Below are positions 15,030 to 23,809 of a stretch of DNA of 33,336 bases, in pieces. Origin of the DNA: Clostridia bacterium. GTDB lineage: Bacteria > Bacillota > Clostridia > Oscillospirales > Acutalibacteraceae. Numbering within the stretch: the first letter of the stretch is position 1; the number at the start of each line of letters is the position of its first letter. A program made the translations under genes and the position numbers. The notes beneath the pieces are model-generated. The model worked only from the letters and a program-made list of their open reading frames with translations, made no database searches and was not told the origin of the DNA. The stretch covers positions 1 through 33,336 of the forward strand of contig JAGAKX010000026.1 in the NCBI GenBank assembly GCA_017625435.1. Direction: 5' to 3'.

Positions 15030-15896
15030 ATGTATTACGTAATAATGGACCTTGAGTGGAACAATTCATACAATAAAACAAGAAAATGCTTTGTCAATGA
15101 AATTCTTGAAATCGGCGCTGTTCTCGTTGACGAAGAACTGGATGTAATTGATACATTTTCGGTTATAATCCGTTCTCAGCTGATAAAGAAATTAAGCGGC
15201 AGAGTAAAGAATCTTACGCATATTTCCAATGAGGATATGATTTCAGGTGTTTCGTTCCAGCGGGCAATATCGGATTTTATCAAGTGGATAGGCGGCAGGA
15301 ACTGTGTGTTTATGTCCTGGGGAAATTCCGATATCAGGGTGCTTGTTGATAATTTTTCGATGTTCTGCGGTATGAACTCAATTCCGTTTCTTACGCAGTA
15401 TGTTGATTTGCAGAAATACTGTCAGGAGTTCATTGTAGGGGCAGGTAATCAGCAGATAGGTCTTGTCAATGCTGCTGTTCATATGGGTATTGATGTTTCC
15501 GAATGCAGCTTCCACAGAGCTCTTGAGGATTCACTTCTTGGGCTCAGATGTCTCAAAAAATGCTTCAGACGGGAGCACCTTCTGAATACTGCGGTTATCT
15601 GTGATTCATCTTTCTATCAGAAGCTGCTGTTCAAATCATCTGTGATTACCAACATAAACAGCTCCAAAATTGATAAAAGTAAAATGAAGTGTGACTGTCC
15701 TGCCTGTAAAAAGCCGATGAAGAGACTCAGCGACTGGAAGGTAGTCAATCAGTCATTCTCGGCAATGTTTTATTGTAATGACTGCGAAAAGCTTATTAAT
15801 TTTTCAATAAGATTTAAAGAATATTATGACAGAATAGATGTCAGAACAAATATTGTTGAAATGAAAAAGAGCGAAGATAACGAAACGGCAGAATAA
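15030..15896 (+). CDS. DnaQ-like 3'-5' exonuclease with C-terminal zinc ribbon
   Basis: Residues about 1-190 form a DEDDh exonuclease domain: MDLEW (Asp7, Glu9) as Exo I, LTHISNEDMISG and SWGNSDIRVL with the Exo II Asp, and FHRALEDS with the His-Asp of Exo III. These four acidic residues and the His bind two metals and cleave DNA or RNA from the 3' end. Residues about 225-265 add a CDCPAC...CNDC four-cysteine zinc ribbon, an unusual tail likely to bind nucleic acid. The 288-residue protein lacks polymerase motifs. It resembles sporulation-inhibitor KapD-type and RNase T-like exonucleases, but I cannot say which. It is followed 33 bases later by a cell-wall amidase gene and then radC on the same strand, so the three are probably cotranscribed. 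Confidence 0.88.
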   Translation: MYYVIMDLEWNNSYNKTRKCFVNEILEIGAVLVDEELDVIDTFSVIIRSQLIKKLSGRVKNLTHISNEDMISGVSFQRAISDFIKWIGGRNCVFMSWGNSDIRVLVDNFSMFCGMNSIPFLTQYVDLQKYCQEFIVGAGNQQIGLVNAAVHMGIDVSECSFHRALEDSLLGLRCLKKCFRREHLLNTAVICDSSFYQKLLFKSSVITNINSSKIDKSKMKCDCPACKKPMKRLSDWKVVNQSFSAMFYCNDCEKLINFSIRFKEYYDRIDVRTNIVEMKKSEDNETAE

Positions 15897-15929
15897 TTCT
15901 TATCTTCAGGGGAAAGAGGAAAGACATAT

Positions 15930-18734
15930 ATGTCAAAAGTAAAAAGGATTGTTTTACCTTTGGTGTTCATCGTTGTTGTGCTTTCTGTTATGCTTTTTGC
16001 TTTTTCCGAGCTTAATATTATTCCTACGATTGATTTCGGGGAGGTATTAGGTGTTAACGGTAAGATATCGGAAGTAAAGAGCAATGAGCTTATAATTGGT
16101 GAGTTGCAGGCACAGCAATCGGGTGCTGTTAAAAAGAATTTACTGCCCGATGATATGAATGCCTTATGGATAGACATTAATAGGGATATTACGGCTGAGG
16201 CAGAGGAAGGTACCGAAGCTGTAAAATACAGTATTTATTCGGATTTCGACTATTACAGGAATTTTATTCCGGATGTATTCTTTGTGAAGCCCGATACTCA
16301 GAATGAGTTTTCTGCTCTCAAAGAGGCAGACGGAAGCGATTATGATATTCTTGCATATCTGCTTTATTATGTAAGAAGTCTCGGCTGTGAAGCGGTGCTT
16401 GTTGCCGATGATGATGTTCTTCTCGATAAAAACGGAAAGCCTCACACAAAGGAGCTTGAAAAATATCTTTCGTCTTACGATTTCAATTCCGTTCTTATTT
16501 CCGTAGACGCGATGTATTCGGACTCTCTTTACATAGAATGCGCACAAACAGTCAGAAGCTTTGTTAATGAAAAGTTTCCGAGGGTCAATGTCGGTATTGA
16601 GGTTCATTCCGACTTTAAAAAACAGTTTGCTGACGAATTTGCAGCCTCCGTATTCCATAACGGACTTGCTGATTTCGGTTATGTGGATTGTCTTTGCACC
16701 AGCGGGAATGAGGAATTTCCTTTTCAAAGTGTAGCACTTTGGTGGAATTATTTTGCAGAGTATTATAATGTTCCTTTTTACTGTGAAATGCGTCTTGACA
16801 AGATTTTTTCCGAGGAAGGCGACTGGAGCTTCAGCAATGAAATAAACAATCAGCTGAAAGCTCTGTATTATTGTTCTTCTTTTGATGGTAGTTGTTTTTT
16901 TAATGCTTCGGTTCTCAGAAACAAGAAAGCCCTTTCGCGCGATCTTGCCATTTTTCTTAATGATGTTGCAGGTACAAACAGTGACGCCTATGAACTTGAA
17001 AGTATCAGTGTAAACGATTCCGGCGTTAAATTTACGGGAAAGGCTGTTGATAATACGGCTGTATTCTGTAATGACAGAATCGTCCCCGTAAACAGCACCA
17101 GATTCGAATTCTCTTCACATCTGAAGCCCGGTCTTAATGAGTTTAAATTTTTCGGCAACGGTGCATATTATACACACAGTATTTACAATAATGTTTCTCT
17201 CTTTAAGGAGTATCCTTCCGAGGACAGTATAAAAATTGATTCCGAAATGATGGTTAATGTACGAACAGTATGTCCTGCGGACTCAGCGGTTTATGCTGTT
17301 GTTAACGGTGAAAACTATGCTTTGACGGAAGGTGAAACGGAAGACGGTGCAAATTCCGTGTTTTCCTGCAGCATTTCCTTCTACGGAAAAGAGATTTATT
17401 CCGATAAGCTGGACATAATTTGTTTTTACGGTGATAAATCCGAGGTCTTTTCCTGCGGCAGCATAAAGCGTCATTTATTGTCCGGTAAAAAAGAGACAGA
17501 CAATGCTTCATCTGTCCTGTCTCCTTATTCGGATAACGGTCTCGGTTCGGCACTTATGTGTATTACAAAGTATGATAACACCGAAATTATCAGCTCTGTC
17601 AGCGATTACGACACATACCACCCCTATAATTCTTCTCTGCCGGAAGGGGTAATTGACTATGTTAAGAACATAAATGCTTCGCCTGAAGGATACATAAGAT
17701 ATGAGCTTGAAAGCGGACTGAATGTATACGGTGTGGACGCAATTCTTGTGAATAACGGCTACAGACTTCCCTCGAATACTGTTTATATAAAAAATTGCGA
17801 CAGCTCGTCAGGGGACGTCAATATGACATTCGGTGTTGACTGGAAATGTCCCGTAACCGTAACCGTAAAGGATCTGGAATTCAGAAAGGGTTACGAACAG
17901 TTTTCTTTTAATATTGACAGCTTCGATGCAGGATATGTCGATATTAATTTCTATCATTCCGCACAGTACAGTCTCGCAAATTCTTTTTCTCTTGAAAACA
18001 ATCCGCTGTTTTCTTCTTATGAGGTTATCTCAACGGGGGAAAATATTCTGACAGTCAGGCTTTATCTCAGAAACGCAGGTGTTTTCTACGGTTATGATAT
18101 AGGATATAATGAAAGCAATGAACTGATTATTTCCTTTAATTATTTTCCCAAGGGAGCACTCAGCGGCAAGGTTATTATGCTTGACCCCGGACACGGCGGT
18201 ATATCTATGGTAGGAACAGCACTTGCCGATAATTCCGTTTCGGAGTCAATTATAACTCTCGGAATAGCCTTATACACAAAGCAGTGTCTTGAAGAAATGG
18301 GTGCGAAGGTACTTATGACAAGAACGATGGATTCAAGTCTTTCGCTTTCTGAAAGAACTGCAATGTGTGAAAAGGATAATCCCGATATCTTTGTGAGTAT
18401 ACATTGTGACGGCTCAGATGACGAGGAAGAAAGCGGAACACATACATTCTATTACACTCCGTATTCCTTTGATCTGGCTGCAGCAATACACAGAAGAGTT
18501 GTGGCGGCATATCAGAATCATATTTACAGCCCTGCCGATGCTAACTTTGAACGAGTTGACAGGAAGGTTAAGTATTATCCCTTCTATGTTACAAGAGTAG
18601 ATAACTGTCCTGCAGTTCTGGTGGAAACGGGATTTCTGACAAATTTTGTTGAAGGCAATGTTCTTGCAAATTCCTCTTATCAGCATATTATCGGAAATGC
18701 CGTCGCTTACGGAATAATGGATTATTTTTCTTGA
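15930..18734 (+). CDS. Membrane-anchored N-acetylmuramoyl-L-alanine amidase with large N-terminal region
   Basis: The 934-residue protein has one membrane span at about 6-27 (IVLPLVFIVVVLSVMLFAF), so the rest is outside the cell. Residues 745-934 are an Amidase_3 domain with zinc ligands His755 (LDPGHGG), Glu772 (VSESI) and His825 (SIHCD) and catalytic Glu899 (VETGF); it cuts the bond between muramic acid and the stem peptide. Residues about 70-340 (NALWIDINRD, DYYRNFIPDVFFVKPD, ALYYCSSFDGSCFFNASVL) read like a degenerate GHL10/DUF187-type barrel, and about 340-740 like a series of beta-sandwich domains. The barrel may bind glycan without cleaving it. Sporulation or cell separation is a natural role but is not shown by context. 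Confidence 0.88.
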   Translation: MSKVKRIVLPLVFIVVVLSVMLFAFSELNIIPTIDFGEVLGVNGKISEVKSNELIIGELQAQQSGAVKKNLLPDDMNALWIDINRDITAEAEEGTEAVKYSIYSDFDYYRNFIPDVFFVKPDTQNEFSALKEADGSDYDILAYLLYYVRSLGCEAVLVADDDVLLDKNGKPHTKELEKYLSSYDFNSVLISVDAMYSDSLYIECAQTVRSFVNEKFPRVNVGIEVHSDFKKQFADEFAASVFHNGLADFGYVDCLCTSGNEEFPFQSVALWWNYFAEYYNVPFYCEMRLDKIFSEEGDWSFSNEINNQLKALYYCSSFDGSCFFNASVLRNKKALSRDLAIFLNDVAGTNSDAYELESISVNDSGVKFTGKAVDNTAVFCNDRIVPVNSTRFEFSSHLKPGLNEFKFFGNGAYYTHSIYNNVSLFKEYPSEDSIKIDSEMMVNVRTVCPADSAVYAVVNGENYALTEGETEDGANSVFSCSISFYGKEIYSDKLDIICFYGDKSEVFSCGSIKRHLLSGKKETDNASSVLSPYSDNGLGSALMCITKYDNTEIISSVSDYDTYHPYNSSLPEGVIDYVKNINASPEGYIRYELESGLNVYGVDAILVNNGYRLPSNTVYIKNCDSSSGDVNMTFGVDWKCPVTVTVKDLEFRKGYEQFSFNIDSFDAGYVDINFYHSAQYSLANSFSLENNPLFSSYEVISTGENILTVRLYLRNAGVFYGYDIGYNESNELIISFNYFPKGALSGKVIMLDPGHGGISMVGTALADNSVSESIITLGIALYTKQCLEEMGAKVLMTRTMDSSLSLSERTAMCEKDNPDIFVSIHCDGSDDEEESGTHTFYYTPYSFDLAAAIHRRVVAAYQNHIYSPADANFERVDRKVKYYPFYVTRVDNCPAVLVETGFLTNFVEGNVLANSSYQHIIGNAVAYGIMDYFS

Positions 18735-18759
18735 TTTGATTTTTTACAGGTGATTTCAG

Positions 18760-19494
18760 ATGGCATATAAATCATCCGCCGACAGTAAAGGCGGACTTTC
18801 AAAGGACTTACACGAAAAGCACAGACAGAGAATGAAGCAAAGCTTCCGCGATGCGGGGCTTCAGGGCTTTCAGCCTCACAATATTGTTGAAATGATGCTG
18901 TTTTATTCTCTGCCCAGATGTAATACTAATGAAACTGCACATCTTCTGCTGAATGAATTCGGCTCAATTGCCGGTGTGCTTGATGCTCCCTTTGAGGCAC
19001 TTACCAACATTTACGGAGTCGGTACTGAAAGTGCAACCTTTATAAAGTTTCTTCCTGAGCTTTTCCGTGCTTATGAGGAAAGCAAATTTGCAGAAAAGCC
19101 GTATATTGAGACCTCTGATGCTGCAAAGAAGTATCTTGCAAGCTACTTCAAAACTGCAACTGCCGAAAAGCTTGTAATTCTGTATCTTGATGCAAGATGC
19201 AGAATTATAAAGGATGCGGAGATTTCTCAGGGAAATGAAAATATGGTTTATACCGATTTGTCCTCCATTGTAAAATCAGCTCTTTTGCTGAATGCAAAGG
19301 GTGTGATAATTGCCCATAATCATATAAGCGGATTTGCAACACCGTCGGCAGAGGATAAGGAAATGACCGAGAGGCTTGCAAAGATGCTGATGCCCGTGGG
19401 AATTCATCTGTGTGACCATCTGCTTTTTGCCGGAAAAGATGTTCTTTGTTTTTCAAAGACCAAGCATATCAAATCAAACCTTCTTGTATTTTAA
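18760..19494 (+). CDS. radC: RadC-family JAB-domain protein
   Basis: The 244-residue protein starts with a helix-hairpin-helix-like region (LHEKHRQRMKQSFRD, NIYGVGTES) and ends with a JAB/MPN metalloprotease-like domain holding HNHISGFATPSAEDKEMT, the His-x-His...Ser...Asp zinc motif of RadC (usually HNHPSG, here HNHISG). RadC was named for a supposed repair role that has not held up; the true function is unsettled. It follows the amidase gene by 26 bases, with AGGTGA before ATG 18760, and is followed by a good terminator, so it closes the operon. RadC genes commonly neighbour cell-shape genes in Firmicutes, which suits the amidase here. Confidence 0.92.
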   Translation: MAYKSSADSKGGLSKDLHEKHRQRMKQSFRDAGLQGFQPHNIVEMMLFYSLPRCNTNETAHLLLNEFGSIAGVLDAPFEALTNIYGVGTESATFIKFLPELFRAYEESKFAEKPYIETSDAAKKYLASYFKTATAEKLVILYLDARCRIIKDAEISQGNENMVYTDLSSIVKSALLLNAKGVIIAHNHISGFATPSAEDKEMTERLAKMLMPVGIHLCDHLLFAGKDVLCFSKTKHIKSNLLVF

Positions 19495-19505
19495 TAAAAA
19501 GCAAG

Positions 19506-19542
19506 CACCCGTAAGCTTTCAGGAGCTGACGGGTGTATTTTT
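19506..19542. terminator. Terminator after radC (also convergent nitroreductase gene)
   Basis: CACCCGT (19506-19512) and ACGGGTG (19529-19535) form the lower stem, AGCT and AGCT pair inside, and TATTTTTAT follows. On the minus strand GCTTGCTTTTTA follows the stem, so it can also end the nitroreductase transcript. Confidence 0.85.
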
Positions 19543-19562
19543 ATCTGTATGTGAAGGATTAA

Positions 19563-20093
19563 TCACTCTATAAATGAAACGTAATCGGATATATTCTTTC
19601 TTTTTTTGTCGCGTATGGGGTAATTGTCTTCCGGATAGCCGAGAGTGATAATAAGTCTTACCGGGGTATAAATATTGCATATTGAACGGACCTTTTTGTC
19701 GTCAAACCATCCGAGAATACAGGTGCCAAGCCCCAGCTCTGCAGCTTTTAGTGTTATAAAAGCACTGAGAATACCGATATCTATTGAGCGGTAATCATTA
19801 CCCTTGACCTTTGCACCCATTGCCGCAGTTCTTGAATATGAGCCTTCTGCAATTATAAGCATTACGGGAGCATCGGCTGTAAATGAGTTCATTCCCATCC
19901 CTGTTGTGGCCTTGGCAACTTCCTTAGCCTTTATTCCTTTTGCGACGGTAACATTATACGGCTGACTGTTACAGGCTGAGGGCGCAAGATTTGCAGCTTC
20001 AAGAATTGTTGAAATCTTTTCTTCATCAACTGCTTTTTCGGGGTTGTACTTTCTGCAGGACTGTCTCAATTTTGAAAGCTCTGTGAAATCCAT
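19563..20093 (-). CDS. Nitroreductase-family flavoprotein
   Basis: The 176-residue protein begins MDFTELSKLRQSCRKYNPEKAVDEEKI, the FMN-binding opening of this family, and continues with AANLAPSACNSQPYNV and, near residue 120, LGTCILGWFDDKKV. Nitroreductase-fold enzymes use FMN and NAD(P)H to reduce nitro compounds, quinones or other acceptors; the natural substrate is seldom known. AAGGAG precedes ATG 20093. Its gene starts 13 bases after the rhamnosidase-like gene, so the two share a transcript. There is no obvious metabolic tie between them. Confidence 0.92.
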   Translation of the reverse strand: MDFTELSKLRQSCRKYNPEKAVDEEKISTILEAANLAPSACNSQPYNVTVAKGIKAKEVAKATTGMGMNSFTADAPVMLIIAEGSYSRTAAMGAKVKGNDYRSIDIGILSAFITLKAAELGLGTCILGWFDDKKVRSICNIYTPVRLIITLGYPEDNYPIRDKKRKNISDYVSFIE

Positions 20094-20105
20094 TATTTTC
20101 TCTCC

Positions 20106-21752
20106 TTATATAATTATTTCAATTTCTTCGGGTGCTGAGTAGTTAACAAGAACTCTGTTGCCGTCCTTTGTGCATTCAACGGATATTATTCCGTATGGGG
20201 TCGGATATGTTCCTTTTGCAAAGCAGAGATTTCCGAGATTGGGCTTTATTTCTATTTTTTTACATCCCGGCTCCAGTATTTTTATTCCGAGAACCTCTTC
20301 TGCGAGGAATGCCGTGGGTGCAGAGGACCATCCGTGGCAAAGACTGTGGCGGAGCCCCTTATAGCAGAAAGCTCCGTTATCAGCGTGAATATCGCTTTTA
20401 CCTTTTTCCGGAATACTGTCTAAAGGACAGGCATTAACGAGCCACTTGATATCAAAATCCTCCCAGAAGGTTGTGGCTCCCATGCTGAGCATTCCGCCGT
20501 AGTACTCTTCAAGTGCAGAAAGCGTTGCCGTCATATCCTTTTTCGATGCCGCCTTGAGAAGGTAATAGCTCATAAAGGTAGAGAATCCCTCTGCTCCGTT
20601 TTTAAGAATTTCTTCAGCGGCATCATGCTCGTTCATCCAGCCTGCAAGCGAATACATTGCCGCAACCTGCTTTGCACCGTAAGTTACGGGTTTTGTTGCT
20701 GTAAGATAAGCTTTACTTTTGCTGCAAAGATTTGCAAGCTCTTTGTTGCCGAATAATACTGAAAGCTTTTCTGCTGATGTGAGTGTCATTGCAAGAAGAG
20801 CACGCGAACCGCTTACCCCTGCTTTTTTGCCGTTGCAGGGCCAGTCAATAAAATATGAGGGAAGCGTATCCTTTCCGTTTTCTTTTACAAGAGAGCAGAT
20901 AATTTTAATAAGACCCAAGGCGTAATCCTTGTTTTCCCTGAGAAAGTCATCGTTGCCGGTGTAAAGATACCAATCGTAAAGAATATGAAGCCACCATAAT
21001 GAATATGTGGGCATTCCGTTCATCCAGGAAGGAAGGGGAGTGCTTTCTCTCATAAAACGAAGGCTTTTTTCAATAATGCCGTGTCCGCCGAAAACAGTTC
21101 TTACCGTGAGCATTTCAGGGTGCATATCACCGACCCACACCAGTCTGTCCCGCTTTATTCCGTCCCAGATATACTGCTGCATATTGAGGTGGCAGGTATA
21201 TGCACAAACCTCATAAATTCTGTTTATTGTTTCATTGTTGCAGGAAAAAGTGCCGAGGTAGGGTATATCTCTGTAAATTGCAATTGCGGTGACAGCTTTT
21301 ATATTAATTGAAGAGTTTTTGCTTAAAAGCTCAATTTTTGCAAAGCGGAAGCCCGATTCGTTAATGGACATATCGCTGTAGGGAGGCACGGGAAATTCAA
21401 AGTCTCTTGTTGAGTGGTCGTTTGTTGCACCCTGTTTTCCCACGGTGCTCATAGCTTCGGAAACGGATTCTCCGTACACAATACGAATATTCGCGGGGTC
21501 GGAACCTGAAAGCGTATAGGTGAGCAGTCTGATTTTTCCGTGAAGCTCCTTTCCGAAATCAACAATAATGCTTGCCTTTTCGCCTGTATTTCCGTTTTTA
21601 AGAGTTGTGAAATACGGTTCATCTGTTGTAATCTGCAGTTCTTTTTTCTGAAGCAGCTTTTCTGCATCGGTTACATCACCCGAACAGGCTATTATTTTTA
21701 CGGGGAATACGTTTTCGTGAATAAAAATGTCTCCGTTTATATTATGTCGCAT
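20106..21752 (-). CDS. GH78-type alpha-L-rhamnosidase-like enzyme, cytoplasmic
   Basis: The 548-residue protein has an N-terminal beta-sandwich part (about 60-165: SIIVDFGKELHGKIRLLTY, IRIVYGES), then an (alpha/alpha)6 barrel with WDGIKRDRLVWVGDMHPE, the counterpart of the GH78 motif that bears the catalytic Glu/Asp residues, and GATTFWEDF, SLCHGWSSAPTAFLAEEVLG and a closing beta domain. Most GH78 proteins are 800-1000 residues with extra N-terminal domains, so this is a compact member or a close relative of the family. There is no signal peptide. The start follows GGAGG. A link with rhamnose breakdown is plausible given the FucO-like enzyme 5 kb away, but other deoxy- or uronic-sugar substrates are possible. 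Confidence 0.82.
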   Translation of the reverse strand: MRHNINGDIFIHENVFPVKIIACSGDVTDAEKLLQKKELQITTDEPYFTTLKNGNTGEKASIIVDFGKELHGKIRLLTYTLSGSDPANIRIVYGESVSEAMSTVGKQGATNDHSTRDFEFPVPPYSDMSINESGFRFAKIELLSKNSSINIKAVTAIAIYRDIPYLGTFSCNNETINRIYEVCAYTCHLNMQQYIWDGIKRDRLVWVGDMHPEMLTVRTVFGGHGIIEKSLRFMRESTPLPSWMNGMPTYSLWWLHILYDWYLYTGNDDFLRENKDYALGLIKIICSLVKENGKDTLPSYFIDWPCNGKKAGVSGSRALLAMTLTSAEKLSVLFGNKELANLCSKSKAYLTATKPVTYGAKQVAAMYSLAGWMNEHDAAEEILKNGAEGFSTFMSYYLLKAASKKDMTATLSALEEYYGGMLSMGATTFWEDFDIKWLVNACPLDSIPEKGKSDIHADNGAFCYKGLRHSLCHGWSSAPTAFLAEEVLGIKILEPGCKKIEIKPNLGNLCFAKGTYPTPYGIISVECTKDGNRVLVNYSAPEEIEIII

Positions 21753-21782
21753 AATTATCCTCCAAAAAAGGTTTATATGTAA

Positions 21783-21811
21783 ATTTTATCATATTTTTTT
21801 TCGGGTTGCAA
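21783..21811 (-). promoter_or_regulatory. Promoter of the GH78-like/nitroreductase operon
   Basis: On the minus strand TTGCAA (21811-21806) and TAAAAT (21788-21783) are 17 bases apart, 31 bases before the start. It is back to back with the promoter of the divergent gene at 21894. Confidence 0.7.
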
Positions 21812-21837
21812 TATTTTGACAATTATTCTGATTCCTA

Positions 21838-21866
21838 TTGTAAATTTTTCGTAAAAATGTTATATT
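21838..21866 (+). promoter_or_regulatory. Promoter of the glutaminase-A-like gene and coaX
   Basis: TTGTAA (21838-21843) and TATATT (21861-21866) are 17 bases apart. A perfect TTGACA sits further upstream at 21816 but lacks a good -10 partner. The start codon follows at 21894 with AGGAG at about 21883. Confidence 0.65.
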
Positions 21867-21893
21867 GATAAAAAACAAGTCAGGAGAATTATT

Positions 21894-23807
21894 ATGAAAA
21901 TCAGACCTCCTTCTGTACCTCTTATTACCGTTGATCCGTATTTTTCAGTATGGTCACCTGCCGACAGACTGTATGATGAAGTAACGGAGCATTGGACAGG
22001 TTCACCTAATACAATTAACGGATATGTTAAAATAGACGGCACAGAGTTCCGTTTTATGGGTGACGGAGATACTGCCGTTATCCCTCAGACAGATTTTGAA
22101 ATGAATGCTTTTGTTTCCCGTTATACCTTCGGAAATGAAAAGATTACACTTGATGTAAGCTTCTTCACACCGTTATTCCCTGATGACCTTATGAAGATGT
22201 CACGTCCCGTGTCTTATGTGAGCTTTAATTTTATAAGTGCGGACGGAAAGCCTCATAATGTTTCAGTAAGAATCAGCGCTTCCGAAGAGCTTGTCCTTAA
22301 TAAAAAGGGCGAGGGAAGTGTTGTAACTGAAATCTGCAGTATTAACGGTCTTAATACTGCAAAAATGGGCTCAGAAAAGCAGGCTGTTCTTCACGAATCC
22401 GGCGATGATATCAGAATCGACTGGGGATATTTTTATCTTACCGTTTCAGAAAAAGATAAGGTTTCTTTTGAAAAATATGGAGATATGATTTTTGCTCAGG
22501 CAGAAATCGCACTTGAAGAAAATAAGGATTCCTATGCATTATTTTCCTATGATGATATTTATTCTCTTCAGTATTTCGGAAGCAATGTAAAGGCTTACTG
22601 GAAAAAGGACGGCAAGACAATAGAAGAAGCAATTGCCGAGGCTTATTCCGAAGCAGAAGAAATATGTGATATCTGCTATGCAAAGGCAATTGAGCTTGAA
22701 ATGGATGCTCTTATTGCAGGCGGAGAAAAATATTCCGATCTCGTGTCCCTTGCTTTCAGACAGGTTATTGCCGCACATAAGCTTTGTGTTGATAATGAAG
22801 GCAATGCAATATTTGTTTCTAAGGAATGCTTCAGTAACGGCTGTGCTGCAACGGTTGATGTCACATATCCTTCATCGCCCATGTTTATTTACTACAACAC
22901 AGAGCTTCTTAAGGGTATGCTCAGACCAATATTCAAGTTTGCAGACAGCGACGAATGGGAGTTTGATTTTGCTCCTCACGATGTTGGGCAGTATCCTCTT
23001 GTTAACGGTCAGGTTTACGGAACAAACCATATCGAAGACGGCAGATACAAGGATTTCCAGATGCCTGTTGAGGAATGCGGAAATATGATTATTATGCTTG
23101 CCAATATTTCTCTGCGCGACGGAAACACAGATTTCTTTGATTTATATAAGAATACGGTTGCACAGTGGGTAAAATATCTGCTTGAGTACGGTATGGACCC
23201 CGAAAATCAGCTTTGCACGGATGACTTTGCAGGTCACCTTGCTCATAACTGCAACCTTTCACTTAAAGCAATTATGGGTGTTGCAGGCTATTCAATTATG
23301 CTGAAAATGAAGGGTGAAGCCGAAGAAGCGGAAAAGTATATGTGTGAAGCCCGTAAAATGGCTGATAACTGGGTGAAGAATGCCGCAAACCGTGACGGAA
23401 GCTTCCGTCTTGCATTTGACCGCGAGGATACCTTCAGTATGAAATATAATATGGTATGGGATAAAATCTGGGGCACGGGTCTTTTTGCACCGAGCGTATA
23501 TTATTCCGAAATCTGTTCCAATAAAAAGCACTTTAATGCATACGGTATGCCTCTTGATAACAGAAAGACTTATACAAAGTCCGACTGGATTATGTGGACT
23601 GCCTGCCTTGCTCCTACGGATGAGGAATTTGAGGAATATATAGAGCCTATGTGGCATTGCTATAATCAGTCACCTTCAAGAGTTCCTATGACAGACTGGT
23701 ACGATACCGTAACCTCTCTTATTGTCGGCTTCAGACACCGTTCCGTTCAGGGCGGTATGTTTATAAAGATGCTGTCTCTTCTTGATTGCTTCTGTAAGGA
23801 GGAATAA
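21894..23807 (+). CDS. Glutaminase-A-like protein (DUF4964/5127/4965/1793 architecture)
   Basis: The 637-residue protein starts RPPSVPLITVDPYFSVWSP, the opening of this family, followed by a beta-rich region to about residue 240 and a long helical barrel with EECGNMIIMLANISLRDG, DDFAGHLAHNCNLSLKAIMG, MVWDKIWGTGLF and PMTDWYDTV. Relatives are named after fungal glutaminase GtaA, but for most bacterial members the reaction is unknown and the (alpha/alpha)6 fold is that of glycosidases. It lacks a signal peptide, whereas fungal members are secreted. It is divergent from a GH78-like gene over a shared promoter region and lies two bases upstream of coaX, whose ribosome site is in its last codons. 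I favour a glycan-related role but cannot show it. Confidence 0.8.
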   Translation: MKIRPPSVPLITVDPYFSVWSPADRLYDEVTEHWTGSPNTINGYVKIDGTEFRFMGDGDTAVIPQTDFEMNAFVSRYTFGNEKITLDVSFFTPLFPDDLMKMSRPVSYVSFNFISADGKPHNVSVRISASEELVLNKKGEGSVVTEICSINGLNTAKMGSEKQAVLHESGDDIRIDWGYFYLTVSEKDKVSFEKYGDMIFAQAEIALEENKDSYALFSYDDIYSLQYFGSNVKAYWKKDGKTIEEAIAEAYSEAEEICDICYAKAIELEMDALIAGGEKYSDLVSLAFRQVIAAHKLCVDNEGNAIFVSKECFSNGCAATVDVTYPSSPMFIYYNTELLKGMLRPIFKFADSDEWEFDFAPHDVGQYPLVNGQVYGTNHIEDGRYKDFQMPVEECGNMIIMLANISLRDGNTDFFDLYKNTVAQWVKYLLEYGMDPENQLCTDDFAGHLAHNCNLSLKAIMGVAGYSIMLKMKGEAEEAEKYMCEARKMADNWVKNAANRDGSFRLAFDREDTFSMKYNMVWDKIWGTGLFAPSVYYSEICSNKKHFNAYGMPLDNRKTYTKSDWIMWTACLAPTDEEFEEYIEPMWHCYNQSPSRVPMTDWYDTVTSLIVGFRHRSVQGGMFIKMLSLLDCFCKEE

Positions 23808-23809
23808 TA

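Noticed and set aside
22633..23088. Plus-strand frame of 151 codons within the glutaminase-like gene
   Set aside because: It is an alternative frame inside a gene with strong family similarity and lacks its own ribosome site.
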